Positions 13,333 to 23,554 of a DNA stretch of 64,000 bases are shown here, piece by piece. Under the pieces are notes generated by a model that saw only the letters and a program-made list of their open reading frames with translations, was not told the DNA's origin and did not search any database. Source of the DNA: Trileptium ribeirensis. Its lineage: Eukaryota; Nematoda; Enoplea; Enoplida; Thoracostomopsidae. How positions within the stretch are numbered: the first letter of the stretch is position 1; each line of letters starts with the position of its first letter. Both the position numbers and the translations under genes were made by a program. The DNA lies in the NCBI GenBank assembly GCA_030248225.1, contig JASANE010012513.1:1-64000 (forward strand), given 5' to 3'.

Positions 13333-14046
13333 ATTAAACGCATATTTTAGACATATATGTTATGCGTGATTTTGAATTGTATTTGAATGTCCACATGGAA
13401 AATTGCAATGCCCCAGTTTTTTGTACTATGAGCGCAATTTCGTTTTTTTTGTGCAGTCATTATTTGCGTCAATAGTTATTTAACACGAATGAAAGAGATT
13501 TTATGATTTTCCAGATCAGAAATGAAACCTATACGCTCTTCCGGACCATGCCTAAAACACGTAAGCTGAACTCCAGACTCGTGGCGATATTATATAACAC
13601 TTGATGTAACGATAAAGCGATTTCAGGCTTTTAGATTAAAAGACTGTAAATATACCATCTTTGATAAACAGCAACATAATGTGGTCGGCTTACACCGGAA
13701 TTGTTTTTGGGGTTTGTTTAAGCGTCACGCATGCGGTAAGTATATGTACGTCATGCATTTTAAAAAGATGTACGTTTTACAATTATCCAGAGCCGGTATG
13801 TCTGTAATATTTCTAAACAAACATGATAATATAAGCAAAATTTATGCACAAAACATCTTGCAAACAGTCCATTAAAATATAGTTCCATCTTTTGAATAGA
13901 AACTAAATTCATTATATATTTCATATATGAAAATAGGACCTTCACAAGGACTGCTATATGCGTCGCACCAGGCCAAGAGGTTTATAAGCGTGTAAGCCCC
14001 TTAGAAAATTTAGGACTATTATGAAAATGGCAATCGACCGGTAAAA

Positions 14047-16847
14047 GCTGTGGCCATTGTATTGGCGGTAGGTGTAAAAAAACTTCTGCTACACTTTTAA
14101 GTTTTATTTTATTTGAAATTGCAAATTTAGGAGATTTTGAAAACTTCAAAAAGTTCCCCAACTGAACTGTGAATTACTAATTGGGTTCAGATGACCATAT
14201 GTATATTTAGAAATACCTGTACACATACATAGCTTACTATTAAACAAAATTATGAAAATTACGTATTCTAAACTACCGTATTGGTAGTTTGGGAATTACA
14301 TTTAAATACGATAAATTCGGTGGCATACATAGCTCAGCAACAGCTGATCTAATGGGTGCCGGCGAGGACTCAAAATTTTTATTTTAATTGGAACTGGTGC
14401 GGTTTTGCGATCGAGACTCCACGTAAAAATTGTTACTGAAAAAACATATTTTCACTACAATAACTAAATCATAACTATATTATAGCTAATAGTTTGGCTT
14501 ATTTCAGACGGTGTCAATGAACCGTCTTTGCTTTTTCGTTTTGCTGAAGGTTTCCGCCACCCCGTGGAGTCATTTTACATAGGGCCTACAGGATACCCTA
14601 GAAGCACCGCATTGGCAAGCATAAAACACCGAAATACTACATTGCCAAAATAAGGTATCTAGGGGTGTGCCCGACACCCTCATATTTTGTTATATGGTGT
14701 GGGTGTCACTGTCACCGTCTTTACGGTATAGTCTACATTGCAGGGGAACAAAAGTTCAAACTGTTGGGGACATTATAACGTGAATCCCGCACAATTATAA
14801 CTCTACGTTATAAAGTATGTAAATTCCGTAATTTTCATAGCAACATCTATAACTCTGGAACACAATTCGAATAGTTTCGGCATACAGGGGTATAAAAGCG
14901 TTTGCTCTTGTGATCTCGCTGCCATACAGAAACCAAACAACCCGTCTTTGAGGCCAAGATTTGAAGGGTTTTAGATCTCATCAAGTATTGGTTTGATCTA
15001 CTCAAACATAAATATTTGTCATTCCAAGCATTGATTACTGATACTTTTGAGAAAATGCACTTTTAGGCAATTTACGCTATAAGAATTAATTAAATATGTC
15101 CAAGCAGTTTCGACGGTAGTTGGGATCTTGTCAATCGAGGCACTTGGTGTATTTATAAAGAGCAGACGTATATGTATTGCATTGGTGCTGGGCACCGGCT
15201 GCATTTTTCGGTGGATGACCGACCGCCGAGGCGGTAATATGGTCGACCGGAAAAATGATCGGCTAGCGACTTTTTCGGTTGATATCCAACAGTACGGCTG
15301 TGGAGTTCTCGGAGATTAAATTTTGCAAAATTTTTATGTGATATTTATAAAACAATATATTTTTCCGCGCTGTTTCTGTACGAAATTGGATTCATCCACT
15401 ACGCAGTTACATGTAAACCCGCTATGCTCTGTATAGCTAGACGGCCGGCTGGCAAAACCATTAACGGCTTAGATTCGTCGCGGCCGCAGGCGCCGGCTCC
15501 TCTGACCGGTTTCCAACACTAAATAGCATACGTAAGTTCTTTTGTCTATATACGTACAAATGTCGTATGATGCACAAGTGGTTACCTGAATCCCAACAGA
15601 ATATACATCAGTGGAGTTGGCTTCAAGTAACAAATAATTAATCAAATTGTTCGCAAAGTCGTATCACAAATTTCGCCAAAAGTTCATGCTCATACAGAGT
15701 GATGCGCTCAGTCGTCAAGTAAAACACGAAAACTGTTTACAGCAATCGTTTAATTATGTCTGCTGTTTAGAGCAGAACCACCAAAACACGATCCCATTTT
15801 TTCCAGATGATACCAGCCACTGCTAGACTATTACAGTCAGTTCATAAGCTCTGAATTGGTTCTTCATACAGGATAGGGTAGACTCGTATAAATTCTTACC
15901 TTGCCTTACCAAAAGACATTACTTTTCTGCAGCTAACTGTATAAGGCTAAAGTTCTTACTTATGTTTGCAGAAGTTATTAAGTTTCTGACGCTAACGTAG
16001 GAAGACAAAAGCGAAGACAATTCAGTGAAACATGCAGCAATGTTTCGACGACTTTAAACATATACAAGAAACTGAAATGTGTGTACTAATTTTAAAATGT
16101 TTTACAATTTTAAATATATGTACTCTCCAAAGCGAAATTGGATTCTATTTCATTTCTCGATTTAAAATGAATTTGTAATTTCGATTGAGACAATTTCATT
16201 GCATGTTTGGCGAGGAAAATTGATTTTAAATTCACCAAAATGAATTTGATTTCAGACAATTGAAATTCATTTGTCAAAACTGAAATCAAGCTCACTAAAA
16301 CTGAATTGACTTACGTGAATTTAGATTCAGAAGATAGATAAGTTTTAAGCCAGCCAAAACCGAATACAAATATCAAGTTTGACATTCATTGATTGGATTT
16401 GATATAATTGTTCGGACAAATATTATTTTAAGCTTATAGACCGAAAGTGTTTTCAGTCACTTTGATTTGAGTTTTGATAAATGGATTTAAATTTGTTTAA
16501 ATTAAATTCTTTTCGATTGATTTAAAATCAGTTTTGGCCCATAAAATGAAATTAAATATATTCAATCAAAAATGAATCTAGTTTTAAATGGAGAAATGAA
16601 AAGTAAATCAGTTAAGGTTTTTTTATCATATTGCAGCACATATTTTATCGTTGTTTCCGTATAATAAGAAATGGAAAGTAAATCGAAACAAGAAAGCACA
16701 TTTAGATAAGACGTATTAGAAATTTTTTTCTTATAAAAAACTAAAATTAAAGAAAAGCATTCACAATTAATGTCTTGACCAATCACAACTATGTTACTCA
16801 AATATATTTTTAATATAACAGGTAAATTCAACTGCAGCGTTAGCTAA
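14047..16847. other. Unique AT-rich DNA, no gene recognised
   Basis: No ORF above about 90 codons and no protein motif is visible. At 14500-14730 there are short hairpins of the type ggtgtgcccgacacc, like those in the MITE at 23132-23554, so a worn relative may lie there. From 16130 to 16560 the sequence is a loose A/T-rich run rich in gaatttgatttca-like words. Confidence 0.6.
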
Positions 16848-18105
16848 ATTGCTACAGCTGTAGTTATAGTGACCAATGCAACTGGTATAAAATGTGTAAT
16901 AATGACACCAATTAGCACTACAGCAAGGTCAGTCACTATAGCAATAGTATGTGTAATCACAACAAAACCAATGTATTTGAAATCTTTATTGCACCAATTT
17001 TGTAGTGATTACATAGGCTACAGCGACCTGACCTTGCAATAATACTAATTGGTGTCATTATTACATTTATTATAGCAGTTGCATTGGTCATTATAACCAC
17101 AGCTGTAGCAATAGTTAATGCTGCGGTCATGGTTATAATGACCAATGCAACTGGTATAAAATGTGTAATAATGACACCAATTAGCACTACAGCAAGGTCA
17201 GTCACTATAGCAATAGTATGTGTAATCACAACAAATCCAATGTATTTGAAATCTTTATTGCACCAATTTTGTAGTGATTACATAGGCTATTGCTACAGCG
17301 ACCTGACCTTGCAATAACACTAATTGGTGTCATTATTACACTTTTTATAGCAGTTGCATTGGTCATTATAACCACAGCTGTAGCAATAGTTAATGCTGCG
17401 GTCATGGTTATAATGACCAATGCAACTGGTATAAAATGTGTAATAATGACCCCAATTAGCACTACAGCAAGGTCAGTCACTATAGCAATAGTATGTGTAA
17501 TCACAACAAATCCAATGTATTTGAAATCTTTATTGCACCAATTTTGTAGTGATTACATAGGCTATTGCTACAGCGACCTGACCTTGCGATAATACTAATT
17601 GGTGTCATTATTACACTTTTTATAGCAGTTGCATTGGTCATTATAACCACAGCTGTAGCAATAGTTAATGCTGCGGTCATGGTTATAATGACCAATGCAA
17701 CTGGTATAAAATGTGTAATAATAACACCAATTAGTACTACAGCAAGGTCAGTCACTATAGCAGTAGTATGTGTAATCACAACAAAAACAATGTATTTGAA
17801 ATCTTTATTGCACCAATTTTGTAGTGATTACATAGGCTATTGCTACAGCGACCTGACCTTGCAATAATACTAATTGGTGTCATTATTACACTTTTTATAG
17901 CAGTTGCTTTGGTCATTATAACCACAGCTGTAGCAATAGTTAATGCTGCGGTCATGGTTATAATGACCAATGCAACTGCTATAAAAAGTGTAATAATGAC
18001 ACCAAATAGTACTACAGCAAGGTCAGATCACTGTAGCAATAACCTGTGTAATCGGGACAAAAACAGTGCATTTGAAATAATTATGGCACCAAATTTGTAG
18101 CCATA
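16848..18105. repeat. 275-bp tandem satellite with dyad symmetry inside each unit
   Basis: About 4.5 head-to-tail units. The period is 275 bp, seen as landmarks at 17290, 17565 and 17840; the first unit is about 6 bp shorter. Each unit contains inverted segments: ccaatgcaactggtataaaa...taataatgacaccaatta on one side and its complement taattggtgtcattatta...ttggtcattataacc on the other. Because of this symmetry, similar open stretches of 77-100 codons appear on both strands. The translations are low-complexity hydrophobic (I/V/A/T) and I do not take them as genes. Confidence 0.9.
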
Positions 18106-18260
18106 GTATACATTTGTGAGAAATGTTGTGTAGAAATAATCAAGCACATACGTGCTACAATGTTCACTAAGTGCACACATTTTTCTATGAACGCTGTATT
18201 ACACCAGCTGTTTTTTTTTCAAAGTTTAAAATTATTTACCAGTAACTCTATCGAGATTGC
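18100..18260. repeat. Satellite flank shared with the palindrome arms
   Basis: The stretch around 18147-18212 (catacgtgctacaatgttca, then cacatttttctatgaa) resembles 5278-5350 and its mirror near 8740-8830 (catacgtactacaatgtgca, then ctacatttttctctgaa). The match is diverged, suggesting a common dispersed element at both places. Confidence 0.5.
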
Positions 18261-18385
18261 AGAGCGTAGTGAATCATAGGTACACCTACGCATTTTGCAT
18301 GCACAGCCAATCAGCTCTCGATAGCATTCGCCGATATTTATTTAGTATTGATTTAGATATCACACAATGATGCACAAGTTAGAAC

Positions 18386-18655
18386 AAAACTGACACCGCC
18401 AATAAGAGTTTTTCATGCCCGAAAACCCCCAAGTGCAAGCTATCAGTATCCCAGGACGTCACAATAAAATTAGGAATTTTGGGTCGAGGTGTCGTGGGGG
18501 CGCCATACTCCCGTACCCATGGATTGCAGACTAAAACCAACACCGGCAATCAGTTTTCCGTACCCGAAAACTCCCAAGTGAAACCTTTCAGCCACCGAGG
18601 TCGTCAGAACAAATTCTCCAATTTTGGGTCAGAGGGTGCCATATCTCAAACCCCA
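18386..18655. repeat. Two diverged direct repeats of about 140 bp
   Basis: The motif order aaaac-acaccg-caat, cccgaaaacccccaagtg, cgtca-aacaaa, aattttgggtc occurs at about 18391 and again at about 18534 with many substitutions. No coding potential is seen. Confidence 0.6.
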
Positions 18656-19305
18656 TAACCCCAGAACCGGAGCCTTAATGAAAAAACAAAAAAGTGGCAT
18701 CGACATTTACCATTTTACTATGAAATAACACCATCCAGAGAAAAAATTCGAAGGTTAAAATAAAAATAACCTTGGTTCCACGAAGGGTATTAAAATGGGG
18801 TAAAAAACCATCATTTCGATTTCTGACCAGGGAACCAGACCTCAAATCCAAAACACTCGGGAATGTACACGGTGAATCGACTACGTATGTTCGAACGAGC
18901 CCAACATCATGAAAATCGATATAGTTGTTCCCGAGCTATGGCCGATCACACACAGACGGAATTTAAAGTTTTTACCCCTGCAACGCACAATGTCCGCTGC
19001 GTCACACTACGCTTTCACTGCGCTCATATTAAATTAAAATGTTTACAAGTTACGTTGGGAAACACGGCTCAAAAACTCCATTATTAACATGTTGACAAAA
19101 CACTTAGTGTACAACTTTACATTTCTTTTGATAATCCATTGTCGCAATGCAGCGTATGATCCTATGCTTGGCGTATTATGCACAGTGTCGATAACCTCTA
19201 GTAGTAACATAGACTTTTTGCTTAGTAGATACTACTAGATCTATGATTGGAATGATGCCTTTTTCCTAGAGAACTTTCTGATTTAACAGATATATAATTT
19301 TTCAG
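18656..19305. other. Probable intron or upstream DNA of the neuropeptide gene
   Basis: No signal-peptide exon could be recognised here. The 3' end has a splice-acceptor look: a T-rich stretch (atataatttttcag) ends at 19305 directly before the open exon. Confidence 0.45.
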
Positions 19306-19611
19306 TTTTACCCTGCACCGATTGAGAGCATAGACGATAAGCGCAATATGGATCCACTTTCTTTTAACGGACTTGGCAAGCGAAACCTGGATCCTATGTC
19401 ATTTAGTGGTCTTGGTAAAAGAAACATGGATCCTCTGTCGTTTAATGGATTGGGTCGGAAACGATCCATGGATCCATTGTCATTCAATGGACTTGGAAAA
19501 CGTGGCATTGATCCTCTTTCGTTCGGTGGGCTTGGTAAAAGAAACAGCGCAATGGACGCTATGTCATTTGGATCACTCGGGAAACGCGTAAGTTTGGATG
19601 ACAGCAAATAA
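19306..19611 (+). CDS. Buccalin/allatostatin-A-like neuropeptide precursor, 3' terminal exon
   Basis: This is a secreted precursor cut at dibasic sites into small amidated peptides. The exon opens after the acceptor ending at 19305, in the frame FYPAPIESIDDKR. It then gives six peptides, each ending in G plus KR or RKR, so the glycine would donate the C-terminal amide: NMDPLSFNGL, NLDPMSFSGL, NMDPLSFNGL, SMDPLSFNGL, GIDPLSFGGL and NSAMDAMSFGSL. A seven-residue tail VSLDDSK and TAA follow. The peptide pattern is close to the molluscan buccalins (GMDSLAFSGGL-amide), orthologues of arthropod allatostatin A. The exon has 101 codons. The start codon and signal peptide must lie on an upstream exon not identified here. 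The first ATG at 19348 is inside a peptide and is not the start. Codon use is ordinary and there are no breaks, in contrast to the transposon debris around it. An orcokinin/pedal-peptide relationship is a less likely alternative. Confidence 0.85.
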   Translation, partial: FYPAPIESIDDKRNMDPLSFNGLGKRNLDPMSFSGLGKRNMDPLSFNGLGRKRSMDPLSFNGLGKRGIDPLSFGGLGKRNSAMDAMSFGSLGKRVSLDDSK

Positions 19612-19714
19612 TATCACTAAAAACAGATTTCTCTATTGAGAATTGTCACAACTGCGCTATATTACGTCGAAAACGGTGACAGATGGAACATTTGTATCAA
19701 TTATCACTGGCCAT

Positions 19715-19720
19715 AATAAA
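19715..19720 (+). terminator. Candidate polyadenylation signal of the neuropeptide gene
   Basis: An AATAAA lies 104 bases after the stop codon at 19609-19611, a sensible 3' UTR length for this gene type. Confidence 0.5.
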
Positions 19721-20074
19721 CTAGGTTATCCTTGACTGTTTCAATTTTGGGTCTATCACTGATACTGCTTAATAGAGTTTGTCGTCTGGCACAATGCACT
19801 TACAAAGTGTTGTAGCTGAATTAAATACTAGACAATTCTCATATAAAGACTGGTCATCTCGCCGAAGAACAGTTATTTGTTTTCATTTGTTGGCTAGCTG
19901 TCGCTGCTTGAAGGTAAGGTGTATATTTTTTTCGACAAATCGATGCATTTCGGCTTTTTTGACGCTAAAAGCTTTAAACCATATTATCGTCCTGCGAACT
20001 GTATTAAAGGGCTGAAATAGGATGAGAAGACGCCAAATGAACAAATCTTAAAAGAATCTAGGTTATATATGGTC

Positions 20075-20410
20075 GTTGAGGATAGAAGGTTACCCCCTGA
20101 GGCTTGAACTCCCTTGGGAAGTCGCCGACCCAACCCCCGGCAGGTAGCCTGGTACTCCTGAGGATTTGCATCCTCTCTCCCGGAAGATTTTGGCTAAAAT
20201 GAGCAAAAATTGGACGAAAAATAGGCAAAAGGTAAGCCAAAATTGGTAAAATAAGCGTCTAAACGATTTGACAATTAGAGTTCCAAAAAACTTTAAATAA
20301 TTTACCCCCCTGGCCACGTTGCCCCTTCCCGAAACCCTGTTCCTTCTGGCGATGACCACACCCCTTCTCGTTCCCGCTACCCCGTTGGGACTTCGGAGCT
20401 CGCCTATGTA
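20075..20410. mobile_element. Dispersed MITE/SINE-like element
   Basis: A GC-rich island with gcaggtagcctggtactcct, aggatttgcatcct and gcaaaaattgg...aaaataggc. These words recur at 31036-31310 and, more distantly, at 719-1052. The right edge ends with a ctatgtatgaaa word like the family's atgtatga terminus. Exact ends are uncertain and there is no coding. Confidence 0.5.
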
Positions 20411-20569
20411 TGAAATAGGTGCTGCAGAAGCACTGTTACAAAATTTCTTTCAGTTTTTATCCGACAGTGTACGATCATATCAATGAAATATGAAACAATA
20501 TGGTTTACATAGAAATATGAATCATAACTTGAAATATGAAACATGAGATCAATGTAACCTTTAGGGGCG

Positions 20570-21036
20570 GAAGTGAAATGCATGCCATGCCGTTCTCGAT
20601 ATACTAAGCCTAAGCCTTAGTCTTAGCCTAAGCTAAGGTACCTATATGAGCCATGTACTCAGCCTACGTCGGAGGGTTGACGCCCCTGAACCTCCCGCTA
20701 TAAACTGTTGTTTTTCTAACGTTCTAACGTCCGGCCGCTAAAGCTGACATGGGCCAAACATGACAATATCATAACATGAGAAATTATCATTAGAAACCGT
20801 GCAGGAAATTTTTTTCGGTAGTCCGTGTCAAAACGGCCGAACATGTGGCATATACCTATCTAGCCTACGTTATAACGTGAGAAAGAAGACAGCTTAGGGG
20901 CCAGTTCGGGGCCCGGCAGTCCATAGTAGACTTAGAATTAGGTTTTCCATAAGATTCGTGTAAGGACCATAGCTTAGGCTAAAGCTTAGGCTCAGATCTA
21001 GTATATATATCGTGAGCGGCATACCATGTATTTGAC
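20570..21036. mobile_element. MITE with terminal inverted repeats and cttaggct subterminal words
   Basis: The left end atgcatgccatgccgttctc-gatatacta is mirrored at the right by tagtatatatatcgtgagcg-gcataccatgtat. Inside each end are repeats of the word cctaagc/gcttagg. A second, probably truncated copy is at 62350-62580. There is no ORF. Confidence 0.7.
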
Positions 21037-21220
21037 TTCTGAATTTAAAAGTTATATTAATCACTGAGTTGAAGGAAGGATTTTGCCAAATGTTATATTT
21101 TGCGCCTAGATAATAGAATTTAAATAAATATATATCGAGCTTTTGATTGTAGCTGATCCATATGATTTTGCATGCAAAATTTCAGAAAGTCGAGTATGGA
21201 TTTAAAACATGTACATGTAC

Positions 21221-21830
21221 ATATTTGGTAGGAAAATACAACTGCTGTTTCAGTTTGCTAATGCGCTTACGTAATCGTGTGCCAGCTGAGTCCGTTTTCT
21301 TGAAAGTTGGTATTAAAATTACATAGTTGGTAGGAAAGTAAAACTGCTGTTGCAGTTTGCTAATGCGCTTACGTAAGCGTGTGCCAGTTGAGCCCGTTTT
21401 CTTGAAAGTTGGTATTAAAATTACATAGTTGGTAGGAAAGTAAAACTGCTGGTGCAGTTTGCTAATGCGCTTACGTAAGCGTGTGCCAGTTGAGTCCGTT
21501 TTCTTGAAAGTTGGTATTAAAATTACATAGTTGGTAGGAAAGTAAAACTGCTCTTGCAGTTTGCTAATGCGCTTACGTAAGCGTGTGTCAGTTGAGTCCG
21601 TTTTCTTGAAAGTTGGTATTAAAATTACATAGTTGGTAGGAAAGTAAAACTGCTGTTGCAGTTTGCTAATGCGCTTACGTAAGCGGGTGCCAGTTGAGTC
21701 CGTTTTCTTGAAAGTTATTACTAAAATTACATAGTTGGTAGGAAAGTAAAACTGTTGTTGCAGTTTGCTAATGCGCTTACGTAAGCGCGTGCCAGTTGAG
21801 TCCGTTTTCTTGACAGTTAGCACTAAAATA
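21221..21830. repeat. 102-bp minisatellite, six copies
   Basis: The unit contains taggaaagtaaaactgctg, gcttacgtaagcgtgtgcca and ttttcttgaaagttggta. Its period is 102 bp, an exact multiple of three. This keeps a 230-codon stretch open on the minus strand (21874-21182) with a repeated KKTDSTGTRLRKRISKLQ motif. The outer copies are more diverged. I see no sign that this is a gene: it lacks a recognisable domain and its openness follows from unit length. Confidence 0.9.
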
Positions 21831-23131
21831 AAACAAATGTTTACAGTTTTATATGACGCAGCAAATTTGTGCATATACCTATCCGTTTCGGCAGTACAGG
21901 GTCATATTTACAGCTATAATTTCGCTTCATTAGTTATATATTTAGCTTTGTAAATTGTAGATCTATCGAATCAAGAACATTGAAATGAAGCATTCATGAT
22001 TAATTGTCTCAATCAACAAATAGTACAATACATTCGAAATATTCGTATTGTTATGAACCTAAGTATTGATGATAACCACAAAATAGTTTCATACCAAAAC
22101 TACGCTAAATATCTGTGTTCTTGAGCTAAAAACAAAAAGGTCAATATAAAATATCTAAAAGTCTAAAATGTTTTAGTAATTCTTTCATTGATATGATTTT
22201 CAAATGTTAATACTTTTGATTTAAATATTTCGGTATTTAAAATGGAGCAGCTGCGATTTCGAGTAGAATTTTGACGTCTCCACGAAGGTTCTATCTCAGA
22301 TCATTTTTTGAGAACTGTTGCACTTATGAAAACAAGTTTTTTTGCAATCAAGTTACGACTGTAAGATATTTGCTGTTTCATGCAAAAATGTGTGTGCCTG
22401 TTGAATTTTTTGACTAAAATACTGAATTCTACGCTTTAATACGAGCCCCTACTACCTATGGTAGTTGGCAATAATATAGTCATATGCAACACAAAATTAT
22501 AATACATAGTGGAAAACAGTTACTTATAATTAATGCAACAGTCGAAACAAACGTAAACTAAAACCTTTAACCGTATAATGAAAGAGTAAACTTAAGATGG
22601 CAATCGCTTTTGTCAAAAGAGGATGGTAAAGGGCGCAACTTAAATTTACTCATGCATAAAGGTAAAGTGAGTAGTGTTCCTGGATGTATAGTTTTAACTT
22701 TTAAAATAAAACTGATAGTATGATTGCAAAAACGCATACATTAAATATCGCCACAGGATAGAATATATGCCGAAATAACTTTGTGTTGGCAATTTACAGG
22801 AAAGCGCTCAGGCCGTATGCTTTCGCAGCGAATGAGACAAGGCAGAAATTGTTTGAATGCACAGTGATAAAATATAAATGTTTAATCCGCCCGGCATGTT
22901 TAATATTAACATCTTATGAACCAATCAAGACATTTACACGGGGTTGTTTACTTATGGTCGCCTATGGTCTGACCGGGAACGGATATCACTTTCATCAATC
23001 TAACGCACCCATGGTGTGTGGCAGATATTCTTTAAAGAGGGCACCCCTCCGTTCTTGTGGCTGTAAGAAAATTTCAGTTACATCTGAAAACACAGGATCC
23101 ATATTAAAATATGTTGTATATCTTTTATTAA
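21831..23131. other. AT-rich DNA without a recognised gene
   Basis: The longest open stretch, 22783-23163 plus, starts at TTG, has no known motif and runs into the repeat at 23132. I treat it as chance. Confidence 0.6.
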
Positions 23132-23554
23132 GTCGTTTACGGTATAAAGCACTTCGCATGTGAAAGTTTTGTCACCTTTGGGTGCCTCTGTCATCATCCG
23201 TTATATGGTGTCTTGGACAACATGGTGTTTCCGATGGTATTATAAGATAACTTACATAAGTAGTATAGTGTCGATAATAGTAAAGTGTAGTTTACATCAA
23301 AAAATTATATGTTGTCAGCTACACAATACTGTTATTTACACACCTTATATAATGTGCTTGTGGATACCTAATGTGCTTATCACCATCAGTATTAAACAAT
23401 AGATAGATTTAGACAATGTAATTGAGTTGATGATGTATCATACACCATCTATTTCATTGTATAGTGCAGGTATACACCGCATACCACAAGATGGTTTTGC
23501 TAAACCATTGGAAACAAAACTTTCATATGGTGTCCTTTATAACGTAAATGCCGC
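23132..23554. mobile_element. MITE with about 40-bp terminal inverted repeats and ACACCAT hairpins
   Basis: The left end gtttacggtataaagcactt followed by atgtgaaagttttgtc is inverted at the right as gacaaaactttcatatgg-like sequence followed by cctttataacgtaaatgccgc. Inside are several short dyads built on ggtgt/acacc, such as gatgatgtatcatacaccat. A second copy was split by the 26-kb LTR element (34188-34487 and 60698-60828). There is no coding. Confidence 0.75.

Larger units (their letters stand above)
7223..14046 (-). repeat. Right arm of the giant palindrome
   Basis: This is the inverted copy of 1-6871. Matching landmarks include the 66-codon open stretch at 8682-8882, identical in translation to 5208-5408 on the minus strand. 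The 99-codon open stretch at 7369-7668 differs from 6428-6727 by one residue. Homology stops just after 14040-14046, where unique sequence begins. Differences are spread along the arm, so this is not an exact assembly mirror. Confidence 0.9.

Noticed and set aside
16957..18100. Repeated 77-100-codon ORFs on both strands of the satellite
   Set aside because: They are mirror products of the palindromic unit and low-complexity hydrophobic.
18863..19087. 74-codon ORF upstream of the neuropeptide exon as its signal-peptide exon
   Set aside because: It has no hydrophobic N-terminal segment and starts at GTG or an internal site; it does not look like a secretory leader.
22783..23163. 126-codon open stretch
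   Set aside because: It starts at TTG, overlaps the MITE end at 23132 and shows no recognisable domain.
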